Counted from the stretch's first letter, positions 36,543-46,207 are shown. The stretch is DNA of 64,000 nucleotides from Micromonospora sp. WMMD812 (GCF_027497215.1 NZ_CP114904.1:2998001-3062000); one strand, 5' to 3'. Numbers and translations: made by a program. Notes: generated from the letters alone by a model not told the origin.

Positions 36543-36632
36543 TCACTGCCGGGTGTCCATCGACGTCTGCAGCGCGCGGCGGGCCTGCTCGCGGGCGTCG
36601 TCAGTGGACTCGGGCTTGGGCTTGCTCGGCAT
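36543..36632 (-). CDS. Candidate 29-residue small protein
   Basis: A short frame MPSKPKPESTDDAREQARR... ending SMDTRQ, highly charged and probably helical. Support comes from the ribosome-binding site AAGGGAG eight bases upstream of ATG 36632, and from a clean codon pattern with GC-rich third positions. No homologue is recognised. It lies in a 485-base gap (36420-36904) between the P-loop NTPase and the DUF6186 gene; the rest of that gap is GC-rich sequence in which I see no gene. Confidence 0.4.
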   Translation of the reverse strand: MPSKPKPESTDDAREQARRALQTSMDTRQ

Positions 36633-36904
36633 CGTCGGTGCTCCCTTCCAGGGTGCGAGCCACCGTCGGACGGCGGCCCTCACGGGCGGTCCTGCTGGGC
36701 GCCCCTACGGCGGTCCGGGGTTGCCGGAGCGGCCGGCTGGGCAGCGTGAGCCCGGGTCGGTCGACCCTGGAGGGAGGCGGCACCGGGTGTGGCGCCACCC
36801 CCTTGACCTGCGCCGATCAGCGCGGCGCGGACCTTTCCCAAGTTAGCGTTCAGTCAGCCGCACTGCGCGCCGTTCCCGGGATCTGGACAGTCGGGCCCTC
36901 GACG

Positions 36905-37117
36905 TCAGCGGGCCAGGAAGTGCCAGCCCAGCCACCACCAGAAGCCGAAGAGACCGATCCGGCCCACCGGCACCGGGCCTACCTCGTAGCGCATGACGTA
37001 CGCACAGACCTCGCCGAGCGTCGGGATCCGGGACCCCTCCCGGCGGGCCAGCCACTCGATGCCGGCGAAGAGCGCCAGCGCGGTGAGGAAGCCACCGATA
37101 GCGAGCACTCGCATCAT
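36905..37117 (-). CDS. DUF6186 family small membrane protein
   Basis: A 70-residue protein with an N-terminal helix VLAIGGFLTALALFAGIEWLAR, a conserved RIPTLGEVCAYVMRYEVG centre and a C-terminal helix ending FGFWWWLGWHFLAR, the hallmark of DUF6186. Function unknown. ATG 37117 overlaps the upstream stop (ATGATG/TGA), so it is coupled to the 135-residue membrane protein before it. A second ATG follows immediately at 37114. Confidence 0.78.
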   Translation of the reverse strand: MMRVLAIGGFLTALALFAGIEWLARREGSRIPTLGEVCAYVMRYEVGPVPVGRIGLFGFWWWLGWHFLAR

Positions 37118-37521
37118 CGCCGCACCAACCCCCAGAACGCGGCCAGCCAGGCGAACCAGGCCGTGGACCGGAGCAACTGGTCCTCCAGCAACGGGTCGGC
37201 GAGCCGGGAGAAGGTGGGGAACTCGTCGCCCACCGAGAGCACGAAGGTGGCTCCCTCGAAGACGCCGAAGACCACCACGGGCAGCGCCCACCAGGCGGCT
37301 CCGGCGCCCAGCCGAGCCGGGGCCGGTCGACGCGGCACCCGGTTGCTCAGACCGAGCCAGATCAGCACCCCGCCGGTGCCGAGCGTGTAGAGATTGGCCT
37401 CCGTGGAGAACGAGACGAACCGGCCGCCCACCAACGAGAGGCAGACCAGCACGGGCACGGAGAAGGCGGGACGGTCCCAGGCGCGGGGCGCCTCGAGGGT
37501 GAGGTCGCGGGGCTGCTCCAT
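37114..37521 (-). CDS. Small multi-helix membrane protein, function unknown
   Basis: A 135-residue protein with four probable membrane segments (PVLVCLSLVGGRFVSF, LGTGGVLIWLGL, WALPVVVFGVFEGATF, TAWFAWLAAFWGLV). No family is recognised. ATG 37521 has GGGAG ten bases upstream. It is translationally coupled to the DUF6186 gene; the pair sits downstream of the DHH phosphoesterase gene with a 77-base gap. Confidence 0.7.
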   Translation of the reverse strand: MEQPRDLTLEAPRAWDRPAFSVPVLVCLSLVGGRFVSFSTEANLYTLGTGGVLIWLGLSNRVPRRPAPARLGAGAAWWALPVVVFGVFEGATFVLSVGDEFPTFSRLADPLLEDQLLRSTAWFAWLAAFWGLVRR

Positions 37522-37598
37522 TCCGTGATTCTCCCTGCACTCAGCGCGCGCGGGAAGCCCGGTGACGCCCCGAGCTGACCCTGATCCCGGGCCGGGGG

Positions 37599-38666
37599 TC
37601 AGGTGGCGGCGATCAGCGCCGTGTCGAGTTGCCGCCGGATCTGGTCGACGACCCCCTCGGCACTGCCCCGCCCGGTGAACCCGGCGGCGAACCGGTGCCC
37701 ACCGCCGCCCAACGCGACCGCGACCCGGCTGACGTCCACCTCGCCCTTGCTGCGCATCGAGACGGCCCACTGGTCGGGCGCGGTCTGCTTGAGGACGCAG
37801 CTCACGTCGGCCTCGGCCGTGCAGCGCACCGAGTCGATGAGGGCCTCCAGCACGTACGGCCGCTGCTCGTGGCGGGCCAGGTCGTCCAGGGTGGCCCAGG
37901 TCCAGACCAGTCCCCGACCGCCGGCCGCCGCCGGCTCCAGCCGAGCCCGGCCGAGCACCTCGCCGAAGAGCCGGACCGCCCCGAACGGCCGGGTGTCGAA
38001 CACTCGGCGGGAGATGTCCCCCGGGCGGATGCCGGTGGCGAGCAGCCGGGCGGCCATGTGGTGCACCGCCGGGGTGGTCGCCTCGAAACGGAACGAGCCG
38101 GTGTCGGTGGTCAGCGCGACGTAGAGACACTCGGCGATCTCCGCGTCGAGCGGCACGTCGAGCCGGGCCAGCAACTGCTCGGCGACCACCGAGGTGGCCG
38201 CGGCGTGCGGATCGACCAGGTTGATCCCGCCGAAGCGGGTGTTCGAGGCGTGGTGGTCGAGGACCAACGCCACACCGGCCGTGTCCAGGCGGTCGACCAG
38301 CTCACCGAGGCGCGACTCGCTCGCCGCGTCGAAGCAGATCACCAGGTCCGGGTCCGGGTACGCGTCGACCGCCGGCACCAGCAGGTCGAGCCCCGGCAAC
38401 CCGCGGAACGGCTCGGGCACCTCGGGTGGCCCCGGGAAGGTCGCCTGCATCCGGCGTACGCCGAGCCGACGCAGGCCCAGCCCGAAGCCGAGCATGCTGC
38501 CCAGCGCGTCCCCGTCCGGGTTGACGTGGCAGATCAGCAGCACCCGGCCGTCGGCCGGAAGCTCGCGGAGCGCCGCCTCGGCAGCCGCCCAGTCGGCGGC
38601 CTCCGGGCCCGCGTCCACCGGCGCCGCCTCGACGACGGCACCCGCGGGGCCACCCGGCCCGGTCAC
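37599..38666 (-). CDS. DHH family phosphoesterase (NrnA-like oligoribonuclease / pAp phosphatase)
   Basis: A 355-residue DHH/DHHA1 protein that in relatives degrades short RNA oligonucleotides and dephosphorylates 3'-phosphoadenosine 5'-phosphate, or cleaves linear dinucleotides. Metal-binding motifs are HVNPDGDALGS, LVICFDAAS and the name-giving VLDHHASN; the DHHA1 domain ends with the VALGGGGHRFAAGF substrate loop. GTG 38666 overlaps the rbfA stop (GTGA). The rbfA-nrnA order is standard in actinobacteria. Confidence 0.92.
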   Translation of the reverse strand: MTGPGGPAGAVVEAAPVDAGPEAADWAAAEAALRELPADGRVLLICHVNPDGDALGSMLGFGLGLRRLGVRRMQATFPGPPEVPEPFRGLPGLDLLVPAVDAYPDPDLVICFDAASESRLGELVDRLDTAGVALVLDHHASNTRFGGINLVDPHAAATSVVAEQLLARLDVPLDAEIAECLYVALTTDTGSFRFEATTPAVHHMAARLLATGIRPGDISRRVFDTRPFGAVRLFGEVLGRARLEPAAAGGRGLVWTWATLDDLARHEQRPYVLEALIDSVRCTAEADVSCVLKQTAPDQWAVSMRSKGEVDVSRVAVALGGGGHRFAAGFTGRGSAEGVVDQIRRQLDTALIAAT

Positions 38667-39148
38667 CGCCGGTCCCCGCCGGCGGGCGGGTTGTCGTCCT
38701 CGGCGGCCGCCTCGGCGTCGGCGTCCTCGTCCTCGTCGAGCCGGTACGGCTGCGCTTCCCCGGCGTACTGGGCCTTGGCGGCCAGCCGCTGCACCTCGGC
38801 GTCCGCGTTCCGGGCGGCGGCGAGCAGGTCGTCGATGTGCTTGACCTGGTCCTGCACGTCGTCGAGGACGAAGGTCAACGTCGGTGAGTGGCGGAGCCCG
38901 AGGGCCTTGCCCACCGTGCTGCGCAGCATGCCCTTGGCGCTCTCCAGGGCGGCGGCCGTGCCGGCCTGGGCCGCCGCGTCACCGAGCACGGTGTAGAAGA
39001 CCGTGGCGTCGCGCAGGTCGGCGGTGATCCGGGCGTCAGTGATGGTGATCATGCCGAGCCGCGGGTCCTTGATCTGGCTCCGCACCACCGACGCGACCAG
39101 TTCCCGCACCCGCTCCGCGTGCCGGCGTACCTTGGCCGGATCCGTCAT
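38663..39148 (-). CDS. rbfA: 30S ribosome-binding factor RbfA
   Basis: A 161-residue assembly factor for 16S rRNA 5'-end maturation. The KH-like core is RVRELVASVVRSQIKDPRLGMITITDARI and ALGLRHSPTLTFVLDD. A 40-residue acidic tail follows. ATG 39148 has GGAGG eight bases upstream. It overlaps the DHH gene by four bases. Confidence 0.95.
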   Translation of the reverse strand: MTDPAKVRRHAERVRELVASVVRSQIKDPRLGMITITDARITADLRDATVFYTVLGDAAAQAGTAAALESAKGMLRSTVGKALGLRHSPTLTFVLDDVQDQVKHIDDLLAAARNADAEVQRLAAKAQYAGEAQPYRLDEDEDADAEAAAEDDNPPAGGDRR

Positions 39149-39323
39149 CTCCGCCACCTCCACGGTGTCCCGTTCCCGGCCGGACCAGGCGGCGCGGGCG
39201 CCGCCGGACCCCGACCGGCCAACATTTCGAACACTACCCGCGCGGCCCCGCCGGGCGCGCGTCGCCGCCGGTGGCGCCACCGCTCCGTGCGGGCGCCGGC
39301 ACCGGCGCGTCCGCGCTCCGGTG

Positions 39324-39617
39324 TCAGTCCTCCGCGCCGTAGAGCTGCCGCCGGACCGACAGCAGCTCGGTCTCCGGCCGGCCGGCCACCAGGCGCTCGC
39401 AGGAGTCCAGCACCTCACGGACGTGCGACGCCTCGGCGGCCACCACGGCCACCGCTATCTCCGCCCGACCGTGCAGGTCGAGCGCTCCCACCTCGGCGGC
39501 CGACACCTCGAAGCGGCGCAGCGCCGCCACGATCGGCCGTACGTATGATCTCTTGGCCTTGAGCGACCGGGAGTCGCCCGGCAGCAGCAGGTCGAAGACC
39601 GCGGTTCCGGTGAACAT
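39324..39617 (-). CDS. DUF503 protein
   Basis: A 97-residue protein of the DUF503/YlxP family, which always accompanies infB and rbfA in Gram-positive bacteria. The pattern LLLPGDSRSLKAKRSYVRPIVAALRR followed by VSAAEVGALDLHGRAEIAVAVV is diagnostic. Function is unknown but a role in ribosome biogenesis is presumed from context. ATG 39617 was chosen because the upstream frame passes through the infB terminator. Confidence 0.9.
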   Translation of the reverse strand: MFTGTAVFDLLLPGDSRSLKAKRSYVRPIVAALRRFEVSAAEVGALDLHGRAEIAVAVVAAEASHVREVLDSCERLVAGRPETELLSVRRQLYGAED

Positions 39618-39652
39618 CGTCCCGGACGATACCCGTATCCGGCCCCGCATGA

Positions 39653-39688
39653 TCAAGGGGTTTACGCCCTCCGGCGTAAACCCCTTGA
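39653..39688 (-). terminator. Hairpin terminator after infB
   Basis: A perfect 16-base stem (TCAAGGGGTTTACGCC at 39653-39668 with its complement at 39673-39688) closes a CTCC loop. It starts 18 bases after the infB stop on the minus strand and precedes the DUF503 start by 36 bases. Its position implies partial termination of the nusA-infB transcript. Confidence 0.8.
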
Positions 39689-39706
39689 CCAGCGTTCACC
39701 GCGGGA

Positions 39707-42700
39707 TCAGGCGCGCGGCTTCTCCCGCATCTCGAAGGTCTCGATGATGTCGCCGACCTGGACGTTGTTGAACCCGCCCAGGGTCAGACCACACTCGAAG
39801 CCCTCCCGGACCTCCGTGGCGTCGTCCTTGAACCGCTTCAAGGAGTTGACCGTGAGGTTGTCCGCCACGACCGCCCCGTCGCGCAGCAGGCGTGCCCGCG
39901 CGTTGCGGCGGATGAGACCGGAGCGGACGATGCAGCCGGCGATGTTGCCGATCTTGGACGAGCGGAACACGTCGCGGATCTCCGCGGTGCCCAGCTCGAC
40001 CTCCTCGTACTCCGGCTTGAGCAGCCCCTTGAGCGCGGCGTCGATCTCCTCGATGGCCTGGTAGATGACCGTGTAGTACCGGATCTCCACGCCCTCGCGG
40101 TCGGCGATCTCCCGGACCTTGTTGGCGGCCCGGACGTTGAAGCCGATGATCGTGACCGCCTCGGACGAGGCGCTCGCGAGCATGACGTCGCTCTCGGTGA
40201 TCGCGCCGACGCCCCGGTGGATGATCCTGAGCTGGACCTCCTCGGGGATGTCGAGGTTGAACAGCGCGTCCTCGAGGGCCTCCACCGAACCGGAGACGTC
40301 GCCCTTGAGCACCAGGTTGAGCGAGGTCTTCTCGCCCTCCTTGAGCTGCTCCATGAGCGTCTCGAGAGTGGCCCGACCACGGGAGTTGGCGAATGCCGCC
40401 GCCCGTCGCCGCGCCTGCCGCTGCTCGGCGATCTGCCGCACCGTGCGGTCGTCCGCCGCGGCGAGGAAGGTGTCGCCCGCGCCCGGCACCGCGGTCAGAC
40501 CGAGGACCAGCACCGGACGCGCCGGCCCCGCCTCGGCGACCTGGTTGCCGTTCTCGTCGAGCATCGCCCGGACCCGGCCGTGCGCCCCACCGGCGACGAT
40601 CGAGTCGCCCGCCCGCAGGGTGCCCTTCTGCACCAGCACCGTCGCCACCGCACCGCGACCCTTGTCGAGGTGCGCCTCGATCGCCACACCCTGCGCCGGC
40701 CCGTCGATCGGAGCGGTCAGCTCCAGCGACGCGTCGGCGGTCAGCAGCACGGCCTCGAGCAGGTCCTCGATGCCGATGCCCGGCTTCGCGGCCACGTTGA
40801 CGAACATCGTGTCGCCGCCGTACTCCTCGGCGACCAGGCCGTACTCGGTCAGCTGCTGGCGGACCTTGTCCGGGTTCGCCTCCGGCTTGTCGACCTTGTT
40901 GACCGCCACCACGATCGGCACTTCGGCCGCCTTGGCGTGGTTGAGCGCCTCGATCGTCTGCGGCATCACGCCGTCGTCGGCCGCGACCACCAGCACCACG
41001 ATGTCGGTGACCTGGGCACCACGGGCACGCATGGCGGTGAACGCCTCGTGACCCGGGGTGTCGATGAAGGTCACCGCGCGGTCCTCGCCCTCGTGCGGGA
41101 CGTGGACCTGGTAGGCGCCGATGTGCTGGGTGATGCCACCCGCCTCGCCGGCCACCACGTTCGCCTTGCGGATCGCGTCGAGCAGCTTGGTCTTACCGTG
41201 GTCGACGTGACCCATGACGGTCACCACCGGCGCACGGCTGACCAGGCGGTCCTCCGACACCTCGGCGTCCAGGTCGATGTTGAACTGCGCGAGCAGCTCG
41301 CGGTCCTCGTCCTCCGGGCTGACGATCTGCACGTCGAAGCCGAGGTGCTCACCCAGCAGCAGCAGGGTGTCGTCGGAGCACGACTGGGTCGCGGTGACCA
41401 TCTCGCCCAGGTTGAACATCTCCTGGACCAGCGAACCCGGGTTGGCGTTGATCTTGTCGGCGAAGTCGGACAGCGAGGCGCCACGGGAGAGCCGGACGAC
41501 CTGACCCTGACCCCGGGGTGCACCCGAGCTCATGGTCGGGGCCGACAGGTTGTCGAACTCCTGTCTGCGCTGCTTCTTGGACTTGCGACCACGGGTCGGC
41601 CGGCCACCCGGACGCCCGAAGGCACCCGCGGCACCGCCGCCGCGACCACGGCCGCCGCCACCGGGACGGCCACCGCCACCGGCCGGGGCACCACCCGGGC
41701 GGAAACCACCGCCGGGAGCGCCACCGCCGCCGCCACCGGGGCCGCCGCGGTAGCCACCGCCACCGCCGGCGCCGCCGCCGGGACCGCCGCGGAAGCCACC
41801 GCCTCCGCCACCGCCACCGGGACCGCCGCGGAAGCCGCCGCCACCACCGGGGCGACCGGCGCCGCCACCGGGGCCACCACGACCGCCACCGGGGCCGCCG
41901 GGGCGACCCGTGGTGGGACGCTGACTCGGCATCGACGCCGGGCTGGGCCGCGGCGGCATGGAGGCCGGGCTGGGCCGCGGCGGCATGCCGGCCGGGCTCG
42001 GGCGGGGACCGCCGGCACCGGCGGCCGGCGGCCGCTGCTGCTGGCCGCCCTGGATGCCGAACGGGTTGTTACCGGCGCCGCGCGCCGGCGGACGACCACC
42101 CGGCCGGGCACCCGGGCCCGGGGTCGGGCCACCGGGACGACCGGCGGACGGGGTCCCCGGACGCGGCGGCACCGCGTTCGGGCCCGGACGCGGACCCGGA
42201 CGGGGACCGCCCTCGGCCGGAGGCTCCCGGCGGACGTTCTCCCGCTGCTGCTGGCGGGCGGCCTGCGCGGCCTTGACCGCGGCCTCCTGCTCAGCCTTGA
42301 GGGCGGCAGCGCGCGCCTCGGCGGCCGCCACCTCGATGTCGTGCGCGCTCGCCGGCTTGGCGACCGGGGCCGCCGGCTGCGGCGGACCCGGGACCGGACC
42401 CTTGGGCTTCGGCCCGGGCGTCGGCGCGGCCGGCCGCCGGGGCGGCATGGGCCGGGCCGAGACCCGGGGGGCACCCGGGGCCGGGGTCGGCGCGGGGGTC
42501 GGAGACGGCGCCGGGCTCGGGGTGGCCGCCGGCGGGGCGGCCGGCGCCGAAGCACCACCGGCGGACGCGACGAATGCGCCACGCAGCCGCCGGGCGACGG
42601 GCGCCTCGACGGTGCTGGACGCGGACTTGACGAACTCGCCCATTTCCTTCAGCTTGGCGAGAACGGTCTTACTTTCGACCCCGAGCTCTTTCGCAAGCTC

Positions 42701-42724
42701 GTGTACGCGGGCCTTGCCTGCCAC
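39707..42724 (-). CDS. infB: Translation initiation factor IF-2
   Basis: A 1005-residue GTPase that brings initiator tRNA to the 30S subunit. The N-terminal IF2N domain is [24 protein letters not shown]; a long low-complexity region (about 55-390) runs from P/A-rich to a glycine/arginine-rich FRGGPGGGG repeat tract. The G domain has GHVDHGKT at 505-512, DTPGH and NKVD, then domains II-IV to the C-terminal initiator-tRNA binding part. GTG 42724 has GAGGAG five bases upstream; a second GTG four codons earlier is possible. It follows ylxR by 93 bases. Confidence 0.96.
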   Translation of the reverse strand: MAGKARVHELAKELGVESKTVLAKLKEMGEFVKSASSTVEAPVARRLRGAFVASAGGASAPAAPPAATPSPAPSPTPAPTPAPGAPRVSARPMPPRRPAAPTPGPKPKGPVPGPPQPAAPVAKPASAHDIEVAAAEARAAALKAEQEAAVKAAQAARQQQRENVRREPPAEGGPRPGPRPGPNAVPPRPGTPSAGRPGGPTPGPGARPGGRPPARGAGNNPFGIQGGQQQRPPAAGAGGPRPSPAGMPPRPSPASMPPRPSPASMPSQRPTTGRPGGPGGGRGGPGGGAGRPGGGGGFRGGPGGGGGGGGFRGGPGGGAGGGGGYRGGPGGGGGGAPGGGFRPGGAPAGGGGRPGGGGRGRGGGAAGAFGRPGGRPTRGRKSKKQRRQEFDNLSAPTMSSGAPRGQGQVVRLSRGASLSDFADKINANPGSLVQEMFNLGEMVTATQSCSDDTLLLLGEHLGFDVQIVSPEDEDRELLAQFNIDLDAEVSEDRLVSRAPVVTVMGHVDHGKTKLLDAIRKANVVAGEAGGITQHIGAYQVHVPHEGEDRAVTFIDTPGHEAFTAMRARGAQVTDIVVLVVAADDGVMPQTIEALNHAKAAEVPIVVAVNKVDKPEANPDKVRQQLTEYGLVAEEYGGDTMFVNVAAKPGIGIEDLLEAVLLTADASLELTAPIDGPAQGVAIEAHLDKGRGAVATVLVQKGTLRAGDSIVAGGAHGRVRAMLDENGNQVAEAGPARPVLVLGLTAVPGAGDTFLAAADDRTVRQIAEQRQARRRAAAFANSRGRATLETLMEQLKEGEKTSLNLVLKGDVSGSVEALEDALFNLDIPEEVQLRIIHRGVGAITESDVMLASASSEAVTIIGFNVRAANKVREIADREGVEIRYYTVIYQAIEEIDAALKGLLKPEYEEVELGTAEIRDVFRSSKIGNIAGCIVRSGLIRRNARARLLRDGAVVADNLTVNSLKRFKDDATEVREGFECGLTLGGFNNVQVGDIIETFEMREKPRA

Positions 42725-42817
42725 TGCACTCCTCACTCCGAGGTCGTGCGGGCAGCACCCGCAGCGACCTCACTCGTGCACTTGAAGCCTGGTCATTTCA
42801 GGGACTTCATCGTGTGC

Positions 42818-43150
42818 TCATGTCGGTCGTCCTACCTTGCTAGCGACCCGCGTCCGGTCGGGCTGACCGGACGTCGTGGATGACGCATCGATGTGCTCCG
42901 CGAGCTCACCGTGGTCGAGAACCCCGGTGACACGCAACGCACGCCCGAAGGCGCGACGCCGCACCGCTAGCGCGAAGCAGGCCGGATCCGGGTGCATGTT
43001 CGCCCCCCGACCCGGCAGCCTGCGGGCCGGATCGGGCCGGAGGCTGTGACCAGCCTCGTCGCCAACCGCGACGATCCGCAGCAGTTCGCCGGCCGGCGCT
43101 CGCCGCCGACAGCCCACACAGGTGCGCTCCGGCCGCGCGCGTCGTGCCAC
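42818..43150 (-). CDS. ylxR: YlxR family (DUF448) protein
   Basis: A 110-residue RNA-binding-fold protein found between nusA and infB. The signature RTCVGCRRRAPAGELLRIV and RLPGRGANMHPDPACFALAVRRRAFGRAL is complete in its key residues (GRGA, CxxC). The role is not settled; homologues influence RNase P or ribosome assembly. GTG 43150 starts ARRARPERTC, 15 bases after the nusA stop. Confidence 0.92.
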   Translation of the reverse strand: MARRARPERTCVGCRRRAPAGELLRIVAVGDEAGHSLRPDPARRLPGRGANMHPDPACFALAVRRRAFGRALRVTGVLDHGELAEHIDASSTTSGQPDRTRVASKVGRPT

Positions 43151-43165
43151 TGAGAAAGTCTACCC

Positions 43166-44209
43166 CTAGCTCCCGGAGATCGCGCCGCCCGGCTCGGGGA
43201 CGTGATCAGCTCCGCTCCGGGCGGCCGGGCTGCTCTGCTCCGCGTCGGAACGGATGTCGATCCGCCAACCGGTCAACCGGGCCGCGAGGCGGGCATTCTG
43301 CCCCTCGCGTCCGATGGCCAGGGAGAGCTGGAAGTCCGGCACGGTCACCCGGGCGGTCCGGCTGGCCAGGTCGACCACCTCGACGCGCAGCGCCTTGGCC
43401 GGCGACAACGCGTTTCCGACGAAGGTCGCCGGGTCGTCCGACCAGTCGATGATGTCGATCTTCTCACCGTGCAGCTCGCTCATCACCGCCCGGACCCGCT
43501 GCCCCATCGGGCCGATGCACGCGCCCTTGGCGTTCACGCCGGGCGCGGTGGAGCGGACCGCGATCTTCGTACGGTGACCTGCCTCACGCGCGATGGCGCC
43601 GATCTCGACGGTCCCGTCGGCGATCTCCGGCACCTCCAGCGCGAACAGCTTCTTCACCAGCGCGGGATGCGACCGGGACAACGTGATCTGCGGGCCCCGC
43701 ATTCCCTTGGCCACGTGCACCACCACGCAGCGGATCCGCTCGCCGTGCGCGTACCGCTCGCCGGGCACCTGCTCGGACTGCGGCAGGACGCCCTCCAGCT
43801 TGCCGAGGTCGACGCTGACGATGCCCTTCTCGGCGCGCGCCTCGTGCGCCTGCACCACGCCGGTGACCAGGTCGCCGTCGCGACCCACGTACTCGCCGAA
43901 GTGCACCTCGTCGGTGGCCTCCCGCAGCCGCTGGAGGATCACCTGCTTGGCGGTCATGGCGGCGATCCGGCCGAAGTCGTGCGGGGTGTCGTCCCACTCC
44001 CGCACCACGGCGCCCTCGTCGTCCAGCTCCTGCGCGTACACCAGGGCCGCGCCGGACTTGCGGTCGATCTCCACCCGCGCGTGCGGCTCGGCGCCGTCGG
44101 TGTGCCGGTAGGCGGTCAGCAGCGCGGTCTCGATCGCCGCGAGGATCGTGTCGAACGGGATCTCCCGCTCGCGCTCCAGTGCGCGCAGCGCCGCGAGGTC
44201 GATGTTCAC
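43166..44209 (-). CDS. nusA: Transcription termination/antitermination factor NusA
   Basis: A 347-residue factor that binds RNA polymerase and nascent RNA. The N-terminal polymerase-binding domain (1-125) is followed by an S1 domain ([25 protein letters not shown]) and two KH domains, the first with [26 protein letters not shown] and the second ending [24 protein letters not shown]. It lacks the acidic repeats of proteobacterial NusA. GTG 44209 overlaps the rimP stop. Confidence 0.96.
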   Translation of the reverse strand: MNIDLAALRALEREREIPFDTILAAIETALLTAYRHTDGAEPHARVEIDRKSGAALVYAQELDDEGAVVREWDDTPHDFGRIAAMTAKQVILQRLREATDEVHFGEYVGRDGDLVTGVVQAHEARAEKGIVSVDLGKLEGVLPQSEQVPGERYAHGERIRCVVVHVAKGMRGPQITLSRSHPALVKKLFALEVPEIADGTVEIGAIAREAGHRTKIAVRSTAPGVNAKGACIGPMGQRVRAVMSELHGEKIDIIDWSDDPATFVGNALSPAKALRVEVVDLASRTARVTVPDFQLSLAIGREGQNARLAARLTGWRIDIRSDAEQSSPAARSGADHVPEPGGAISGS

Positions 44210-44901
44210 CTCTCCTCGTCCTCCACATCATCTTCGTCGTCAAAGTCGTCTTCGTCACCGGTCTCGCCGGTGTCGTCGAGCTCGTTCGATTCCTCGATCT
44301 CGTCGAGGCGGCTGAACTCGACCTGCACCCGGCCGGGGCCGAGCTCGGCGTAGGTCCACTCCGAGCGGCCGGCGTCTGTGTCCAGCACCACGCGCTCCGC
44401 GTCGGCCTCCACCACCCGGCCGGTGAGCTGCCGGTCGCCGGTGGGCTGTTCGCCACGCTGGCCGGGGAGCGCGCCCGCGCCGCGGGTGGTCACCTTGACC
44501 AGCCGGCCGACATTGCGCCGCCAGTGCCGGGGCAGGGTGAGCGGCCGGTCCACACCCGGCGAGCTGACCTCCAGCTGGTACTCCCCCGCGAGGATGTCGC
44601 CGCCGGCCTCCTCGGCCGCGTCGAGGGCCGCGGAGACCGCCCGCGAGACGTCCGCGACGGCGTCCAGGTTGATCCCGCCGTCGGCGTCGACGATCACCCG
44701 CACCACGTGCCGGCGGCCGGCCCGGGACACGGTCAGGTCCTCCAGGTCGTAGCCGACGGCGCTCACCACGGGCTCGATCACGTCCCGCAACTGCTTGCGC
44801 CGGGTGGCGAGGTCACCGCCGCGGGGCCGTTCGCCGCCGCCCGGGCGCTCGCCGCCGCGGGGCCGCCCGGTCGACCTGGTGGCACGGCCACGCTGCGTCA
44901 T
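44206..44901 (-). CDS. rimP: Ribosome maturation factor RimP
   Basis: A 231-residue 30S maturation factor, longer than E. coli RimP (about 150) because of a 30-residue basic RGGERP-rich N-terminus and an acidic E/D tail. The core is [31 protein letters not shown] and [16 protein letters not shown] 44901 has a GGAG immediately upstream and AAGGGTG seven bases further. It is first in the rimP-nusA-ylxR-infB operon and divergent from the lipoprotein gene at 45059. Confidence 0.93.
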   Translation of the reverse strand: MTQRGRATRSTGRPRGGERPGGGERPRGGDLATRRKQLRDVIEPVVSAVGYDLEDLTVSRAGRRHVVRVIVDADGGINLDAVADVSRAVSAALDAAEEAGGDILAGEYQLEVSSPGVDRPLTLPRHWRRNVGRLVKVTTRGAGALPGQRGEQPTGDRQLTGRVVEADAERVVLDTDAGRSEWTYAELGPGRVQVEFSRLDEIEESNELDDTGETGDEDDFDDEDDVEDEER

Positions 44902-45058
44902 CTCCGCACCCTTCTCCTGATCGACGGCGACCCGCGGGTCCCGCCCCATGCCGGCTCGCCACCGGAGCGAACGCGCCGGTGGCTGCGCAGAGCGTAACGC
45001 GCCTGACGGCCACCCGGCCGGGCGGCGCACCGACGCGGTGACCCACGTACCGTCGCGC

Positions 45059-45583
45059 ATGGTGTTGACTTGTCCGGTGGCGACGGGCACGACTGCAGAG
45101 CGCAACGGGACTTCCGGGCATTCCCGGCGCGGGCTGCTGCGCGCCGGGGGGCTGTTGGCCCTCGGCGGCGGCGTGGCGCCGTTGACCGGCTGTGATCTTC
45201 TCGACCGCGACGACGGTCCGCCGCCGGCGCCCGACCCGCTGCGGCCGCTGCTGGACGAGGCGCTGACGCTCGCGGCGAGCTACCGCGCCGCCGCCGGCGC
45301 CGTCCCGGACCTGGCCGACCGGCTCACCCCGATCGCCGAGGCGCACCAGGCGCACGCCGCCGAGCTGGCCCGGGTGATCGGAGTGACACTGCCCTCGACC
45401 GCCCCGGCATCGACCGGCACGCCGCCGACCGGGCCGGACGCCGCGCTCGCCGAGCTGCGGCAGCGGGAACAGGCCGGCCGGGAGGCCGCGGTCACGGCCT
45501 GCGCGGCGGCCCCCGCGGAGCGGGCCGCCCTGCTCGGGTCGGTCGCGGCCGCCCGGGCCACCCACCTGGAGGCACTGAAGTGA
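45059..45583 (+). CDS. Tat-exported lipoprotein with helical, ferritin-like domain
   Basis: A 174-residue protein with a twin-arginine signal (SRRGLLRAGG, RR at 23-24) and a lipobox LTGC with cysteine 45. The mature part is helical and alanine-rich, with AEAHQAHAAELARVIG and SVAAARATHLEAL segments whose histidine/glutamate spacing resembles one half of a ferritin-like bundle. The start is uncertain: ATG 45059 or GTG 45077, neither with a good ribosome-binding site. Its stop overlaps the next gene, which encodes a DUF4439 ferritin-like protein, so they probably act together. Confidence 0.7.
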   Translation: MVLTCPVATGTTAERNGTSGHSRRGLLRAGGLLALGGGVAPLTGCDLLDRDDGPPPAPDPLRPLLDEALTLAASYRAAAGAVPDLADRLTPIAEAHQAHAAELARVIGVTLPSTAPASTGTPPTGPDAALAELRQREQAGREAAVTACAAAPAERAALLGSVAAARATHLEALK

Positions 45584-46029
45584 TCGAGCGAGCGGCGGCA
45601 CCCACCCCGGCCGAGGCCCTCGGCGCGGCGCTGAGCGCCGAGTACGCCGCCATCTTCGCCTACGGCCCGATCGGCGTCCGGCTCTCGGGACCGGCCCGGG
45701 AGGCGGCCCGGCAGGCCGAGGCGGCGCACCGGCACCGCCGGGACGCGCTGATGGTGCAGCTCAGCACCGGGGGCGGCACGGTTCCGCCGGACCGGGCCGG
45801 GTACGCGCTGCCGTTCCCGGTCACCGACCGGGCGAGCGCGCTGCGGCTCGCGGTGGAGGTCGAGGAGCGCACCGCGGCGCACTGGCGGGCGGCGCTCGCC
45901 GCCACCACCGGCGCCGACCGGGACCAGGCGCTGGACGCGCTGCTCGACTACGCGGTCCGGGCCACCCGGTGGCGACGGACCGCCGGCGTCACCCCGCTGA
46001 CCGTGGCGTTCCCCGGCCGCCCCACCTGA
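45580..46029 (+). CDS. DUF4439 ferritin-like protein
   Basis: A 149-residue four-helix protein. The DUF4439 pattern is ALSAEYAAIFAYGPIGVRL in helix 1, AAHRHRRDALMVQL in helix 2 and LRLAVEVEERTAAHWRAAL in helix 3. The acidic residues and histidines could bind a metal pair, but key ligands were not verified. GTG 45580 overlaps the upstream lipoprotein stop (GTGA). The last codons and stop lie in the first unit of a tandem repeat. Confidence 0.78.
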   Translation: MIERAAAPTPAEALGAALSAEYAAIFAYGPIGVRLSGPAREAARQAEAAHRHRRDALMVQLSTGGGTVPPDRAGYALPFPVTDRASALRLAVEVEERTAAHWRAALAATTGADRDQALDALLDYAVRATRWRRTAGVTPLTVAFPGRPT

Positions 46030-46094
46030 CGCGCCGCCCCACCTGACGGCCGCCCCACCTGACCCGCCGCCCCACCTGGCCGGCCGTCCCACCC
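46016..46094. repeat. Five-unit tandem repeat of about 17 bases
   Basis: Units starting GCCGCCCCACCTGAC begin at 46016, 46033, 46049, 46066 and 46083, spaced 17, 16, 17 and 17 bases; the last two are diverged. The first unit encodes the C-terminal RPT and the stop of the DUF4439 gene, so the array seems to have expanded from coding sequence into the intergenic region. Confidence 0.85.
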
Positions 46095-46171
46095 GCCTCA
46101 CCCGTCATCGCCGCCCAGTCCGTCCGGTCGCCGAGCCGGCCGGGCGGACAGGCCGGAAGACGGCGCTCGGC

Positions 46172-46200
46172 TTGCAGGTCGCATACCAGGTATGCATACT
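46172..46200 (+). promoter_or_regulatory. Palindromic promoter of the padR-ABC exporter operon
   Basis: TTGCAG (46172-46177), a 17-base spacer and CATACT (46195-46200) form a promoter whose spacer is filled by the perfect 15-base palindrome GCATACCAGGTATGC (46181-46195), a PadR-type operator. The -10 box ends eight bases before ATG 46208, so transcription should start at or next to the start codon, giving a leaderless mRNA. Confidence 0.7.
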
Positions 46201-46207
46201 CCGGGCC

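Noticed and set aside
41700..41910. Possible CRISPR-like or tandem repeat array
   Set aside because: The periodicity is the glycine/arginine codon repeat inside IF-2, with no constant spacers.
40217..42883. 888-codon plus-strand frame opposite infB
   Set aside because: Threonine/glycine/arginine repeats mirror the infB low-complexity region; no start signal or domain.
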